Below are positions 39,387 through 48,343 of a stretch of 64,000 nucleotides of DNA, piece by piece. The translations under genes and the position numbers were made by a program. Numbering within the stretch: the stretch's first letter is position 1; the number at the start of each line of letters is the position of its first letter. The stretch is from Streptomyces sp. Ag109_O5-10 (GTDB lineage: Bacteria; Actinomycetota; Actinomycetes; Streptomycetales; Streptomycetaceae). The notes under the pieces are model-generated. The model was not told where the DNA came from and searched no databases. It saw nothing but the letters and a program-made list of their open reading frames with translations. The stretch is from NCBI RefSeq assembly GCF_900105755.1, contig NZ_FNTQ01000001.1, positions 2,914,001 to 2,978,000 of the forward strand. Direction: 5' to 3'.

Positions 39387-40769
39387 CTACGCCTTCGCCA
39401 GCTCCTCCCGCTGCTCGGGAAGGTCAGGCGAAACCACCGGCTCGCCCTCGTCCAGCAGCGTCTTCTCGTCGAACGGCAGCTCACCCGCCAGCACCTGCCG
39501 CACCCGCCCCTTGTCGATCTCCTTCGTCCACGTGCCGATCAGGACGGTCGCGACCGCGTTGCCCGCGAAGTTGGTCAGCGCACGGGCCTCGCTCATGAAC
39601 CGGTCGATGCCGACGATCAGACCGACGCCGTCCACCAGCGCGGGCTTGTGCGACTGCAGACCGCCGGCCAGCGTGGCCAGGCCGGCGCCGCTGACGCCCG
39701 CCGCGCCCTTCGAGGCCAGCAGCAGGAAGAGCAGCAGCGGGATCTGCTCGCCGACCGACATCGGCGTACCGAGGGCGTCCGCGATGTACAGCGACGCCAT
39801 GGTCATGTAGATCATGGTGCCGTCGAGGTTGAAGGAGTACCCGGTCGGGACGGTGATGCCGACGACCGGCTTGCTGACCCCCAGGTGCTCCATCTTCGCG
39901 ATGAGCCGCGGCAGCGCGGACTCGGAGGAGGAGGTGGACAGGATCAGCAGGAACTCGCGGGCCAGGTACTTGAACAGCGTGAAGATGTTGAGCCCGGAGA
40001 CGACCCGCAGCACCGTGCCCAGCACCACGAAGACGAAGAGCACACAGGTGACGTAGAAGCCGAGCATCAGCACGGCGAGGCTCTTGAGCGCGTCGAGCCC
40101 GGCGGACCCGACGACGGCGGCGATCGCACCGAACGCACCGATCGGCGCGGCCCACATGATCATGCCGAGGATGCGGAAGACGAGCCGCTGGATGTGCTCG
40201 ACACCGCGCAGCACCGGCTGCCCCGCCGACCCCATGGCCTGCAGCGCGAACCCGGCGAGCAGCGCGATCAGCAGCGTCTGCAGCACCTGGCCCTCGGTGA
40301 AGGCGGAGACGAACGTGGTCGGGATGATCGACAGCACGAAGTCGACACCGCCGAGCGCCTCGGAGTCCACCTGGGCGTGTCCGGTGGCCTTGAGGGCGTT
40401 GGTGATGTGCAGTCCGTCACCGGGGTGCAGGATGTTGCCGACGACGAGGCCGATGGTGAGCGCGACCAGCGACATCACCAGGAAGTAGCCGAGCGCGATG
40501 CCGCCCACGGCACCGACCTTGGCGGCCTTCCTCACGGACCCGATCCCGAGCACGATCGTGCAGAAGATGATGGGCGAGATCATCATCTTGATCAGGTTGA
40601 CGAAGCCGGTCCCGAGCGGCTTCAGCTCGACCCCGGCGTCGGGCCAGACAAGCCCCACGACGATGCCGAGCGCCACCGCGGCGATCACGGCGATGTACAG
40701 GTAATGGGTGCGGTCCCGCTTCACAGCGGGTGCGGCAGGTGCCGTATCGGGGGTGCTGGCGGCGGCCAC
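39387..40769 (-). CDS. dctA: C4-dicarboxylate:cation symporter DctA
   Basis: A 460-residue DAACS-family transporter importing succinate, fumarate and malate. Membrane helices begin with YLYIAVIAAVALGIVVGLVW. The family motifs are LIKMMISPIIFCTIVLGIGS, SSSESALPRLIAKME (serine-rich hairpin) and PTGYSFNLDGTMIYMTMASL. I prefer the GTG at 40769, which has AAGGAGG 6 nt upstream, over the longer 40817 start. The divergent CitA/DcuS-type two-component system next to it is the likely activator. The 151-bp gap between them holds both promoters. Confidence 0.95.
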   Translation of the reverse strand: MAAASTPDTAPAAPAVKRDRTHYLYIAVIAAVALGIVVGLVWPDAGVELKPLGTGFVNLIKMMISPIIFCTIVLGIGSVRKAAKVGAVGGIALGYFLVMSLVALTIGLVVGNILHPGDGLHITNALKATGHAQVDSEALGGVDFVLSIIPTTFVSAFTEGQVLQTLLIALLAGFALQAMGSAGQPVLRGVEHIQRLVFRILGMIMWAAPIGAFGAIAAVVGSAGLDALKSLAVLMLGFYVTCVLFVFVVLGTVLRVVSGLNIFTLFKYLAREFLLILSTSSSESALPRLIAKMEHLGVSKPVVGITVPTGYSFNLDGTMIYMTMASLYIADALGTPMSVGEQIPLLLFLLLASKGAAGVSGAGLATLAGGLQSHKPALVDGVGLIVGIDRFMSEARALTNFAGNAVATVLIGTWTKEIDKGRVRQVLAGELPFDEKTLLDEGEPVVSPDLPEQREELAKA

Positions 40770-40920
40770 GGCTGCCCTCCTTGACGTCTTCGTCGGTACC
40801 ACCGGCGTGCGGCTCACGTCCGGGCGATGTGGGGGATGCCGTGACTATCTCCCGGTCTGTGAGGGCGGTCACCCTTCCGTTCATTGAGTTCATGCCCGGC
40901 CCGGCAGGCACACTGCTGAC

Positions 40921-42546
40921 ATGCGTTTTCCGTCCGTCCCCCGCCCCCGCAGCCTGGCCGGCCAGCTCTTCGCCATGCAGGCCGTGCTGATAGCGGTCGT
41001 GGTCGCCGGTTACGCGCTGTTCACGTACGTCAGCGACCGCCACCAGGCGCAGGACGCGGCGACCCGGCAGGCGACGGCGGTGGCCAGGTCGGTCGCCGAC
41101 TCGCCGTCGGTCCGCGCGGCGATCCACACCGCGCATCCCTCCACCGAGCTCCAGCCGTACGCCCTCCAGGTGATGCGGGGCACCGAGGTCGACTTCGTCA
41201 CGATCATGACTCCGGACGGCATCCGCTGGACCCACCCCGACGAGACCCAGATCGGCAAGCACTACCTCGGCCACATCGAGGCGGCCCAGCAGGGCCACAC
41301 CTACAGCGAGACCTACAAGGGCACCCTCGGGGCCTCGGTGCGCACGGTGACCCCAGTGGAGGAGAAGGGCCGGGTGATCGGCCTGGTCAGCGCCGGCATC
41401 AAAGTGGAGGCGATCAGCCAGCGGGTCCAGGAACAGGTGACGGCGCTGCTCGGGGTGGCGGCGAGCGCGCTGCTGCTGGGAGCGCTGGGCACGTACGTCG
41501 TCAACGCCCGGCTGCGCCGCCACACCCACGGCATGAACGCCGCGGAACTGAGCCATATGCACGACTACCACCAGGCGGCGCTGCACGCGGTGCGCGAGGG
41601 GCTGCTGATGCTGGACGGCCAGTACCGGGTGGCGCTGATCAACGACGGGGGCCGGGAGCTGCTGGGAGTGGGCGCCGAGGAGGACGTGGTCGGACGCTCG
41701 GTGGCCGAGCTGGGCCTGCCGGCCCCGCTGACCGGCGCGTTGCTGGCTTCTGGCCCCCGGGTGGACGAGGTGCACCTGACGGCGGACCGGGTCCTGGTGG
41801 TGAACACGTCCCCGGTCTCGGGCGGCGAGCGGCGCGGCACCGTGGCCACCCTCCGGGACGTCACCGAACTCCAGTCGCTGATGGGCGAGCTGGACTCGGA
41901 GCGAGGCTTCACGCAGGCGCTGCGCTCACAGGCGCACGAGGCGGCGAACCGCCTGCACACGGTGGTCTCGCTCATCGAACTCGGCCGGGCGGAGGAGGCG
42001 GTGGACTTCGCGACCGCGGAACTGGAGCTGGCGCAGGCGCTGACCGACCAGGTGGTGGCCGCCGTCAGCGAACCGGTCCTCGCCGCTCTCCTGCTGGGCA
42101 AGACCGCCCAGGCGAACGAGCGGGGCGTGGAGCTGGTGGTCTCGGACGAGAGCCGGCTGGATGACGGTTTGCTACCGGAGAGCCTGTCGGCGCGCGATCT
42201 GGTCACCGTCCTCGGCAACCTGATCGACAACGCGGTGGACGCGGCCCAGGGGACGGTCAGGGCACGCGTGACGGTGACCGCGTACGCGGAGGACGCGGAA
42301 TTGGTGATGCGGGTGACGGACACGGGCGCGGGGGTCGACCCCGCCCACGTCGAGCTGGTCTTCCAGCGCGGCTTCTCGACGAAGCCGGCGGGGCCGGGCG
42401 GACGGGGGCTGGGCCTGGCCCTGGTACGGCAGGCGGTCGTACGGCTGGACGGCACCCTGACGGTGACGGAGGCGCCGGAGGGCGGAGCGGTGTTCGAGGT
42501 ACGGCTGCCGTTGCGGGAGTCGCTGGCGGGGGGCGAGGCACGATGA
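40921..42546 (+). CDS. CitA/DcuS-family sensor histidine kinase
   Basis: A 541-residue kinase. A first membrane helix (LAGQLFAMQAVLIAVVVAGYALF) is followed by an extracytoplasmic PAS/Cache sensor (residues about 40-175) with TIMTPDGIRWTHPDETQIGKHYLGH. A second helix (ALLGVAASALLLGALGTYVV) and a cytoplasmic PAS domain come next. The phospho-acceptor His is in RSQAHEAANRLHTVVSLIELG. The HATPase domain has LGNLIDNAVDAAQ and DTGAGVD. This is the classical dicarboxylate/citrate-sensing type. Position next to dctA supports C4-dicarboxylate sensing. It overlaps its regulator by 4 bp. Confidence 0.95.
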   Translation: MRFPSVPRPRSLAGQLFAMQAVLIAVVVAGYALFTYVSDRHQAQDAATRQATAVARSVADSPSVRAAIHTAHPSTELQPYALQVMRGTEVDFVTIMTPDGIRWTHPDETQIGKHYLGHIEAAQQGHTYSETYKGTLGASVRTVTPVEEKGRVIGLVSAGIKVEAISQRVQEQVTALLGVAASALLLGALGTYVVNARLRRHTHGMNAAELSHMHDYHQAALHAVREGLLMLDGQYRVALINDGGRELLGVGAEEDVVGRSVAELGLPAPLTGALLASGPRVDEVHLTADRVLVVNTSPVSGGERRGTVATLRDVTELQSLMGELDSERGFTQALRSQAHEAANRLHTVVSLIELGRAEEAVDFATAELELAQALTDQVVAAVSEPVLAALLLGKTAQANERGVELVVSDESRLDDGLLPESLSARDLVTVLGNLIDNAVDAAQGTVRARVTVTAYAEDAELVMRVTDTGAGVDPAHVELVFQRGFSTKPAGPGGRGLGLALVRQAVVRLDGTLTVTEAPEGGAVFEVRLPLRESLAGGEAR

Positions 42547-43223
42547 CCGGCCAACCGATCAGGGTCCTGGTCGTCGAGGACGACCCGGTGGCCGCGGACG
42601 CGCACGTCATGTACGTGGGCCGGGTGCCGGGGTTCGTGGCGGTGGGCAAGGCACACACCGGGGCGGAGGCGCGCCGCATCCTGGACCGCACGCCGGTGGA
42701 CCTCCTCCTCCTCGACCTGCACCTGCCGGACGTGCACGGCCTGCAGTTCGCGCGCTCGCTGCGCGCGGCGGGTCACCAGGCGGACGTCATAGCGGTGACG
42801 TCGGCGCGCGACCTGACGGTGGTCCGGGAGGGCGTCTCGCTGGGCGTGGTCCAGTACGTCCTGAAGCCCTTCACCTTCGCGACCCTCCGCGACCGCCTCA
42901 CCCGCTACGCGGAGTTCCGCGCCGCGGCGGGCGAGGCCAGCGGCCAGGACGAGGTGGACCGCGCCCTGGCGACGCTGCGGGCACCCACCCCCGCGGCGCT
43001 CCCCAAGGGGCTGAGCGCCCCGACCCTGGAGCGGGTCACTGTGGCACTGCGGGAGTCGGCGGAGGGGCTGACCGCGGCGGCGCTGGCGGAGAGCGTGGGG
43101 ATCTCCCGGATCACGGCCCGGCGCTATCTGGAGCACCTGGTGGAGGCGGGGCGGGCTGGGCGGAGTCCGCTGTACGGGCAGGTGGGGAGGCCGGAGTTGG
43201 TGTACCGGTGGGGGAAGCGGTGA
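42543..43223 (+). CDS. CitB/DcuR-family response regulator
   Basis: A 226-residue regulator. The receiver has VLVVEDDPVAAD, phospho-acceptor Asp in DLLLLDLHLPDVHG and Lys in QYVLKPFTF. The C-terminal HTH (GLTAAALAESVGISRITARRYLEHL) is of the CitB/DcuR kind. Co-translated with the kinase (ATGA). Most likely activates the divergent dctA gene. Confidence 0.94.
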   Translation: MTGQPIRVLVVEDDPVAADAHVMYVGRVPGFVAVGKAHTGAEARRILDRTPVDLLLLDLHLPDVHGLQFARSLRAAGHQADVIAVTSARDLTVVREGVSLGVVQYVLKPFTFATLRDRLTRYAEFRAAAGEASGQDEVDRALATLRAPTPAALPKGLSAPTLERVTVALRESAEGLTAAALAESVGISRITARRYLEHLVEAGRAGRSPLYGQVGRPELVYRWGKR

Positions 43224-43275
43224 GTCTTTCGGCCTGGCCGCGGGCCTGGGCGGCTTCGGTGGGGGCGCCGGCTCG

Positions 43276-43317
43276 GGCGTAGGCGCCGGTGTCGGCGTAG
43301 GTGTCGGCGTCGGCGGC
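43276..43317 (+). repeat. Seven tandem GGYGYM-like hexamers
   Basis: ggcgta-ggcgcc-ggtgtc-ggcgta-ggtgtc-ggcgtc-ggcggc run without interruption in the gap between the dicarboxylate regulator and the next leftward gene. No credible ORF uses it. Probably slippage-derived. Confidence 0.6.
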
Positions 43318-43398
43318 TTGGAGGCACGATGGCCTCATCCGGGCGACCATCCTCGCGCAGGGCAGAGCCCAGGTCGTCGCGCACACTTGCCTGCGGTG

Positions 43399-43959
43399 TC
43401 AGGCCACGGTCCGGGCCGATCTCGCCGGCCTCATGTACAGCAGCACCTGCACGCCGAGCCCCGCCACCGCGAGCGCCTCCAGCACGGACAGTCCGACCAG
43501 CAGTCCGCCGCCGTCCCCGCCCGCCCAGAACACCACCAACGCGGCCAGCGGCACCGCGCAGAACGCCGTCAGGTCGATCACGGCCTGGATCGTCTTGCGG
43601 GTCCGCCGCCGGACGTCGGTCCGGTGGTACGCCTCCCAGCCGAAGGTGCTGAAATCCGTATCCCGGGCGGACAGTCGAGCGAGCCGCGGCCCCAACTCGT
43701 CCCGCACGTAGAGCCCGATCGCCGAGATCTTCTCGTCGTTGACCAGGTAGGTCCATCCGAGCACCACACACACCGGCGGCAACGCCAGCAGCATCGACGC
43801 CTGCTTCGCCTGCGCCGCCGCGGCGATGACGGCGGCCACGACCGCAAGTGTCACGTAGAGCAGGTTGTCCCTGAACCCGATCCGGGCCCTCTGCTCGTCC
43901 TTGACCGTCTGGTACTCGGCGAGCAGCAGCTGCCCGACGGTGACGCCCTGCTCCGGCAT
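43399..43959 (-). CDS. Hypothetical integral membrane protein
   Basis: A 186-residue protein starting MPEQGVTVGQLLLAEYQTVKDEQ, which I do not assign to a function. It has two adjacent hydrophobic segments (LLYVTLAVVAAVIAAAAQA; ASMLLALPPVCVVLGWTYLV) and two later ones (FCAVPLAALVVFWAGG; LLVGLSVLEALAVAGLGVQVLLYM). Between them is a charged region, GPRLARLSARDTDFSTFGWEAYHRTDVRRRTRK. GGGGAGAG precedes the ATG at 43959, which I prefer over the longer 44106 start. Such small membrane proteins are common in streptomycetes. Confidence 0.75.
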   Translation of the reverse strand: MPEQGVTVGQLLLAEYQTVKDEQRARIGFRDNLLYVTLAVVAAVIAAAAQAKQASMLLALPPVCVVLGWTYLVNDEKISAIGLYVRDELGPRLARLSARDTDFSTFGWEAYHRTDVRRRTRKTIQAVIDLTAFCAVPLAALVVFWAGGDGGGLLVGLSVLEALAVAGLGVQVLLYMRPARSARTVA

Positions 43960-44265
43960 ACGGCTCTCCCCACCCGATCGGCCGACCCACGCGGGACGAC
44001 CATAGCGCCTCCGACCTGGCCATTCTCCACTTCGCTCGTTTTCGTGCAGGCGTCGTCGGACGCCGAACGGGCCGCGTCCGTGTCGGTGCGGGTCCTGCGC
44101 ACCCACCAGTCCCGGAGCGCCACGGCTCCGGGGAGGATCCCTTCACTCCGCGATCGGCCGGCGCCCGGCAGAAGTCCTCGTGCCGGGCGGGCATCCACGC
44201 GCCGAAACCCGTCACGAGGCGGCCGGCCGTGGAGCGCATCCGGAACATCGTCCACTGCACGCACA
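43960..44265. other. Gap upstream of the sugar importer promoter
   Basis: About 300 bp without a gene I can support. Frames are open on both strands here, but they have no ribosome site, no conserved start and no recognisable domain. A short stretch on the minus strand (GFGAWMPARHEDFCRAPADR) could be a decayed coding remnant; this is uncertain. Confidence 0.3.
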
Positions 44266-44294
44266 TTGACCTGACTAGACCACTCCACTTACCT
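44266..44294 (+). promoter_or_regulatory. Sugar importer promoter with DasR-like operator
   Basis: A -35 TTGACC (44266-44271), 17-bp spacer and -10-like TTACCT (44289-44294). The spacer region holds ACCTGACTAGACCACT (44269-44284), which matches 13 of 16 positions of the DasR/GntR consensus ACTGGTCTAGACCACT as I recall it. A repressor bound there would block the polymerase directly. Confidence 0.6.
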
Positions 44295-44357
44295 TCACAC
44301 GGCAAGAGAGACGAACCCCCAGGCCACAGCGCAGTGGCCGCCGAGGAGGTCGTGCCC

Positions 44358-45725
44358 GTGCGCCCCACCGCCGTCAGCATCGTTGCCCTCGCCGTCGTCA
44401 CCGCCGCCGCCTCGCTCAGCGCGTGCGGCAGCGGGTCCGGAAGCAGTCCGGACACCGTGAAGGTCTCGTTCAAGCAGTCCATGGACAACTCCGTCAAGGT
44501 GACGGACACCTATCTCGCCGGCATCAAGAAGCAGTTCGAGAAGCAGTACCCGGGGAAGAAGGTCGAGCTCGTCCCCATCAAGGCCTCGGACGCGGACTAC
44601 TACACCAAGCTCCAGCAGATGCTGAGATCCCCGCGGACCGCTCCCGACCTCGTCTACGAGGACACCTTCCTCATCAACTCGGACATCACCAGCGGGTATC
44701 TCAAGCCCCTCGACTCCTACCTGGCCAAGTGGAAGGACTGGGGTCAGTTCATCGACACCGCCAAGTCGGCGGCCAGGGGCGAGGACGGGAAGACGTACGG
44801 CGTGCCGGACGGCACCGACACCCGCGGACTCTGGTTCGACAAGCGGGTGTTCGAGAAGGCCGGGCTGCCGGCCGACTGGCAGCCGAAGAACTGGGACGAC
44901 GTGCTCGCCGCCGCCCGCACGATCAAGCAGAAGGTACCCGGCGTCACGCCCCTCAACGTCTACACCGGCAAGGCCGCCGGCGAGACGGCCAGCATGCAGG
45001 GCTTCGAGATGCTGCTGTACGGCACCAACGACGGGACCAGCGACCCGCTCTACGACAAGTCGAGCAAGAAGTGGATCGCCGGGAGCCAGGGGTTCAGGGA
45101 CGCGCTGTCCTTCGTCCGGACCGTGTACAAGGACAAGCTGGGCCCGGACGTCTCCGACGCGCTCGACCCCAACTACCGGAACACCGTCTGGGGTGAGCTC
45201 ATGCCCCAGGGCAAGCTGGGCATCAACCTCGACGGGTCCTGGCTGCCCCAGAACTGGCTCCAGGGCAGCGGTCACGAGTGGCCCGACTGGTCCAGGCAGC
45301 TCGGTCTCGCCTACATGCCGACCCAGCACGGCCAGGCCCCCGGCAAGGTGAGCATGTCCGGCGGCTGGACCTGGGCCATCCCCGCCAAGGCCGGCAACCC
45401 CGATCTCGCCTTCGACTTCATCAAGACCATGCAGACCAAGGCGAACGCCCAGAAGTGGTACATCGCCAACTCGGGGATCGCGGTGCGCAAGGACGTCGCG
45501 AGCGACCCGTCGTACACGTCCGCCCAGCCCGGCATCAAGTTCTTCACCGATCTCGTCGCCAGTACGCACTACCGGCCCGCCTACACGGCCTACCCGAAGG
45601 TCTCCACCGCCATCCAGGAGGCCATGGAGAGCGTGACCACCGGTGACGCGTCGGCCGACAAGGCGGCGGGCACCTACGATGCGACGCTCAAGGACGTCAC
45701 CGACGGCCAAGTGGTCACCCAGTGA
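44358..45725 (+). CDS. CUT1-type sugar ABC transporter substrate-binding lipoprotein
   Basis: A 455-residue exported lipoprotein. Signal peptide VRPTAVSIVALAVVTAAA with lipobox LSAC-GSG marks lipid attachment at the cysteine. The mature part is an extracellular solute-binding domain of the MalE type (FEKQYPGKKVELVPIKASD, GVPDGTDTRGLWFDKRVFEKAG, GWTWAIPAKAGNPDLAFDFIKTMQTK). GTG 44358 is best because GAGGAGG lies 8 nt before it; the frame is open further upstream through the promoter. It overlaps the first permease (GTGA). The operon has no ATPase, so a shared MsiK-type ATPase encoded elsewhere is expected. Sugar unknown; the DasR-like operator hints at amino-sugar control. Confidence 0.93.
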   Translation: MRPTAVSIVALAVVTAAASLSACGSGSGSSPDTVKVSFKQSMDNSVKVTDTYLAGIKKQFEKQYPGKKVELVPIKASDADYYTKLQQMLRSPRTAPDLVYEDTFLINSDITSGYLKPLDSYLAKWKDWGQFIDTAKSAARGEDGKTYGVPDGTDTRGLWFDKRVFEKAGLPADWQPKNWDDVLAAARTIKQKVPGVTPLNVYTGKAAGETASMQGFEMLLYGTNDGTSDPLYDKSSKKWIAGSQGFRDALSFVRTVYKDKLGPDVSDALDPNYRNTVWGELMPQGKLGINLDGSWLPQNWLQGSGHEWPDWSRQLGLAYMPTQHGQAPGKVSMSGGWTWAIPAKAGNPDLAFDFIKTMQTKANAQKWYIANSGIAVRKDVASDPSYTSAQPGIKFFTDLVASTHYRPAYTAYPKVSTAIQEAMESVTTGDASADKAAGTYDATLKDVTDGQVVTQ

Positions 45726-46606
45726 CTCAGCCGGTGAGGCATCCCGTGGTCACCCGGCGCATCGCCCGCGGCCTCCCGCTCGCCCCCGCCCTGGTCCTGA
45801 TCCTCCTGTTCCTGGGCGGGCCGATCGTCTACTGCGCCTGGATCGCCTTCACCGACCTCCAGCTCACCGGCCAGGCGCACTCCTCCTTCGTCGGTTTCGC
45901 CAACTTCCGCAGGGCGTTCCGCGACGACGCGTTCCTGAACGCGGTCTGGCTGACCCTGGTCTTCACCGTGCTGTCCTCGCTCGTCGGGCAGAACACGCTG
46001 GGCCTCGCGCTCGCCGCGCTGATGCGGCGGGCGTCGAAGCCGGTGCGGACGCTCACCGGGGGCATCGTGGTCACGGCGTGGGTGCTGCCGGAGGTCGTCG
46101 CCGGATTCCTGCTGTACGCCTTCTTCCGCAAGGAGGGCACCCTCAACGCCGTCCTCGGCCTCCTTCATCTGCCGTCGCAGAACTGGCTGTTCACGCTGCC
46201 CATCCTGGCCGTGTCGTTCGCCAACGTGTGGCGGGGCACGGCCTTCTCGATGCTGGTCTACTCCGCCGCCCTCGACGAGATACCGAGCGAGATCGAGGAG
46301 TCCGCGGAGGTGGACGGCGCCGGCGGCTGGCGGCGGATGTGGCACATCACGCTCCCCATGATCCGGCGGTCCATCGGGACGAACCTGATGCTCAACACCC
46401 TCCAGACGCTCTCCGTCTTCGGGCTGATCTGGGTGATGACCCGGGGCGGCCCCGGCGGCAAGAGCCAGACGCTGCCCCTCTTCATGTACGAACAGGCCTT
46501 CCAGAACAGCATGATCGGGTACGGGACCGCGGTCGCCCTGCTCCTTCTCCTGGTCGGTTCGCTCTTCTCCGTCGTCTACATGCGCCTGCTGCGCACGGAG
46601 GTGTGA
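45722..46606 (+). CDS. Sugar ABC transporter permease (MalF type)
   Basis: A 294-residue membrane protein with about six helices (LPLAPALVLILLFLGGPIVY at the start). The EAA loop reads SALDEIPSEIEESAEVDGAGGWRRMWHITLPMIRRS, which contacts the ATPase. The GTG overlaps the binding-protein stop. Pairs with the next permease. Confidence 0.94.
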   Translation: MTQPVRHPVVTRRIARGLPLAPALVLILLFLGGPIVYCAWIAFTDLQLTGQAHSSFVGFANFRRAFRDDAFLNAVWLTLVFTVLSSLVGQNTLGLALAALMRRASKPVRTLTGGIVVTAWVLPEVVAGFLLYAFFRKEGTLNAVLGLLHLPSQNWLFTLPILAVSFANVWRGTAFSMLVYSAALDEIPSEIEESAEVDGAGGWRRMWHITLPMIRRSIGTNLMLNTLQTLSVFGLIWVMTRGGPGGKSQTLPLFMYEQAFQNSMIGYGTAVALLLLLVGSLFSVVYMRLLRTEV

Positions 46607-47445
46607 ACCCGGCCATGCCCCGCCGTCAACGCCGTGCGCACCGGCTCGCCGCCGACCTCGGGCTGCTGATCGTGGCCGCCGCCTTCGTGCTGCCGCTCGC
46701 CTGGGTGGTCCTCTCCGCCGTCGACCCGCACGCCGGCCTGCGGGTGCGGATCCCGGACGGGTTCACCTTCGGGAACTTCGACGCGATCCTCACCCCTGAC
46801 ATCACCTACACCCCGTTGCTCAACAGCCTGATCCTGTGCGGCGGCGCAACCGCGCTCACCGTCGTCTGCGCCGCCCTCGCCGCCTACCCGCTCTCCCGCT
46901 ACCGCTCCCGGTTCAACCGCCCGTTCCTGCTGTCCGTCCTGTTCGCCACGAGTCTCCCCATCACCGCGATCATGGTGCCGGTGTACGCGCTGTTCGTCCG
47001 GATCAACCTGATCGACACCATGCAGGGCACGATCCTGTTCTTCGCCGCCTCCCAGCTCCCCTTCGCCATCTGGCTGATGAAGAACTTCATGGACGGCGTC
47101 CCGAAGGAGCTGGAGGAGGCCGCCTGGACGGACGGCGCCAACCCCCTGCAGTCGCTGGTGCGCATCGTGCTGCCGCTGATGGGTCCCGGGCTCGCCGTCG
47201 TCACCGTCTTCGCCTTCGTGATGATGTGGGGCAACTTCTTCGTCCCGTTCATGCTGCTGCTCTCGCCTGACCAGATGCCCGCCTCGGTCTCCATCAACGA
47301 CTTCTTCGGCAACCGTGGCATGGTGGCGTACGGCCAGCTCGCCGCCTTCTCCGTCATCTACTCGACGCCGGTGATCCTGCTGTACGTGCTGGTCGCGCGC
47401 CGGCTGGGCGGCGGGTTCGCGCTCGGCGGGGCCGTCAAGGGATGA
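46603..47445 (+). CDS. Sugar ABC transporter permease (MalG type)
   Basis: About 280 residues, six helices. The EAA loop reads FMDGVPKELEEAAWTDGANPLQSLVRIVLPLMGPG and the characteristic ending runs to ALGGAVKG. The start is uncertain: GTG 46603 (GTGA overlap, GGAG close upstream) or ATG 46615 (GGAGG 13 nt upstream). The frame is open much further upstream over the first permease, which I reject as coding. Completes the importer. Confidence 0.92.
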   Translation: MNPAMPRRQRRAHRLAADLGLLIVAAAFVLPLAWVVLSAVDPHAGLRVRIPDGFTFGNFDAILTPDITYTPLLNSLILCGGATALTVVCAALAAYPLSRYRSRFNRPFLLSVLFATSLPITAIMVPVYALFVRINLIDTMQGTILFFAASQLPFAIWLMKNFMDGVPKELEEAAWTDGANPLQSLVRIVLPLMGPGLAVVTVFAFVMMWGNFFVPFMLLLSPDQMPASVSINDFFGNRGMVAYGQLAAFSVIYSTPVILLYVLVARRLGGGFALGGAVKG

Positions 47446-47545
47446 CCAGGTGAGCAGCGTCCGTGAATCCGTACATTCCCACAATCCGTGTTCCTGGCCG
47501 AACGGACCGTAGTCAGCGCCCCCGGACACCCCTACCTTGTCGGCT

Positions 47546-48259
47546 GTGCGCCGACCCCCAGCTCTGCCGAACCAGCCAGGTCCTCCCTTCAACGCCCCCG
47601 CCGCCCGCAGACTCCGTGCCGCTCTCGGCATGGGGCCCCAGCACGTGGCCCACGATCTGCGGGCCTCGTACGGGCTGCCGTACGCCACGCCCGATCTCGT
47701 CCTCGCCTGGGAGCGCGGGACGGTGATCCCCAGCAGTCCCGAACTCACCGCGCTGGCAGGCGTGTTGTGGTGTGCCCCGGGCGAACTGATCGACCGGCCG
47801 CGCACCCTGCGCGAACACCGGATCGCCTGCGGGCTGGCCCCGGAGGACGTGGCCCTCACGGTCGGCCTCGACCTCCTCGGCTATCTCGCGATGGAGGAGG
47901 ACGAGGACTGGCAGGGCACGGAACGGCAGTCCACCGCCCTGGCCGACATGCTCAGCCTCTCCCTGCCGGACTACGTCACCGTCACCGGCAAGGAGGAGAG
48001 ACTGGCGGAGCTGCTGCGCAACGCGGTGACCACACGCTGGCAGGCCTACGTCCGCCAGGTGGGCAAGGTCGTCCCGCTCGACAAGCGCCTGATCGAGGAC
48101 GCGCTGCGTGGGCTGCACGAGGAGTACCAGGGCCAGATGACGGCGACCCTGGCCTGGGGCGACATCCCGACGACCGACTCGGCGGAGGACAAGGGCAGGA
48201 ACTTCCTGACCGGGATCGTCGCCCACTTCTGGAACAGGGTCGAGGACAAGCGCTCCTGA
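47546..48259 (+). CDS. XRE-type helix-turn-helix regulator
   Basis: About 237 residues starting VRRPPALPNQPGPPF. An N-terminal HTH-like region (AARRLRAALGMGPQHVAHDLRASYGLPYATPDLVLAWERG) is followed by a second similar one (LREHRIACGLAPEDVALTVGLDLLGYLAMEEDE). A helical C-terminal domain contains AELLRNAVTTRWQAYVRQVGKVVPLDKRLIEDAL. A -10-like TACCTT (47533-47538) lies 7 nt before the GTG and no ribosome site is present, so the mRNA may be leaderless. A TTG at 47537 is an alternative start. Targets unknown. Confidence 0.8.
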   Translation: MRRPPALPNQPGPPFNAPAARRLRAALGMGPQHVAHDLRASYGLPYATPDLVLAWERGTVIPSSPELTALAGVLWCAPGELIDRPRTLREHRIACGLAPEDVALTVGLDLLGYLAMEEDEDWQGTERQSTALADMLSLSLPDYVTVTGKEERLAELLRNAVTTRWQAYVRQVGKVVPLDKRLIEDALRGLHEEYQGQMTATLAWGDIPTTDSAEDKGRNFLTGIVAHFWNRVEDKRS

Positions 48260-48261
48260 AG

Positions 48262-48342
48262 GGGCGCGGGGCTGTGGTCGTCATGCGGCTCCGCCGCGTG
48301 GGCGCGACAGCCCCCGCGCCCGCGCCGGAAGCAGACCGCAGC
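48262..48342. repeat. Intergenic repeat between the HTH regulator and pfkA
   Basis: Contains ggggcgcggggctgtggtcg, gcggctccgccgcgtgggcg and a cgacagcccccgcgcccgcg tail, with inverted symmetry between ggggcgcggggctgt and acagcccccgcgccc. It lies between two convergent genes and probably terminates both. Confidence 0.65.
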
Positions 48343-48343
48343 C

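Noticed and set aside
43111..43386. Small leftward ORF after the dicarboxylate regulator
   Set aside because: Low-complexity Ala/Pro/Thr product made by hexamer repeats, overlapping the regulator's 3' end, with no ribosome site.
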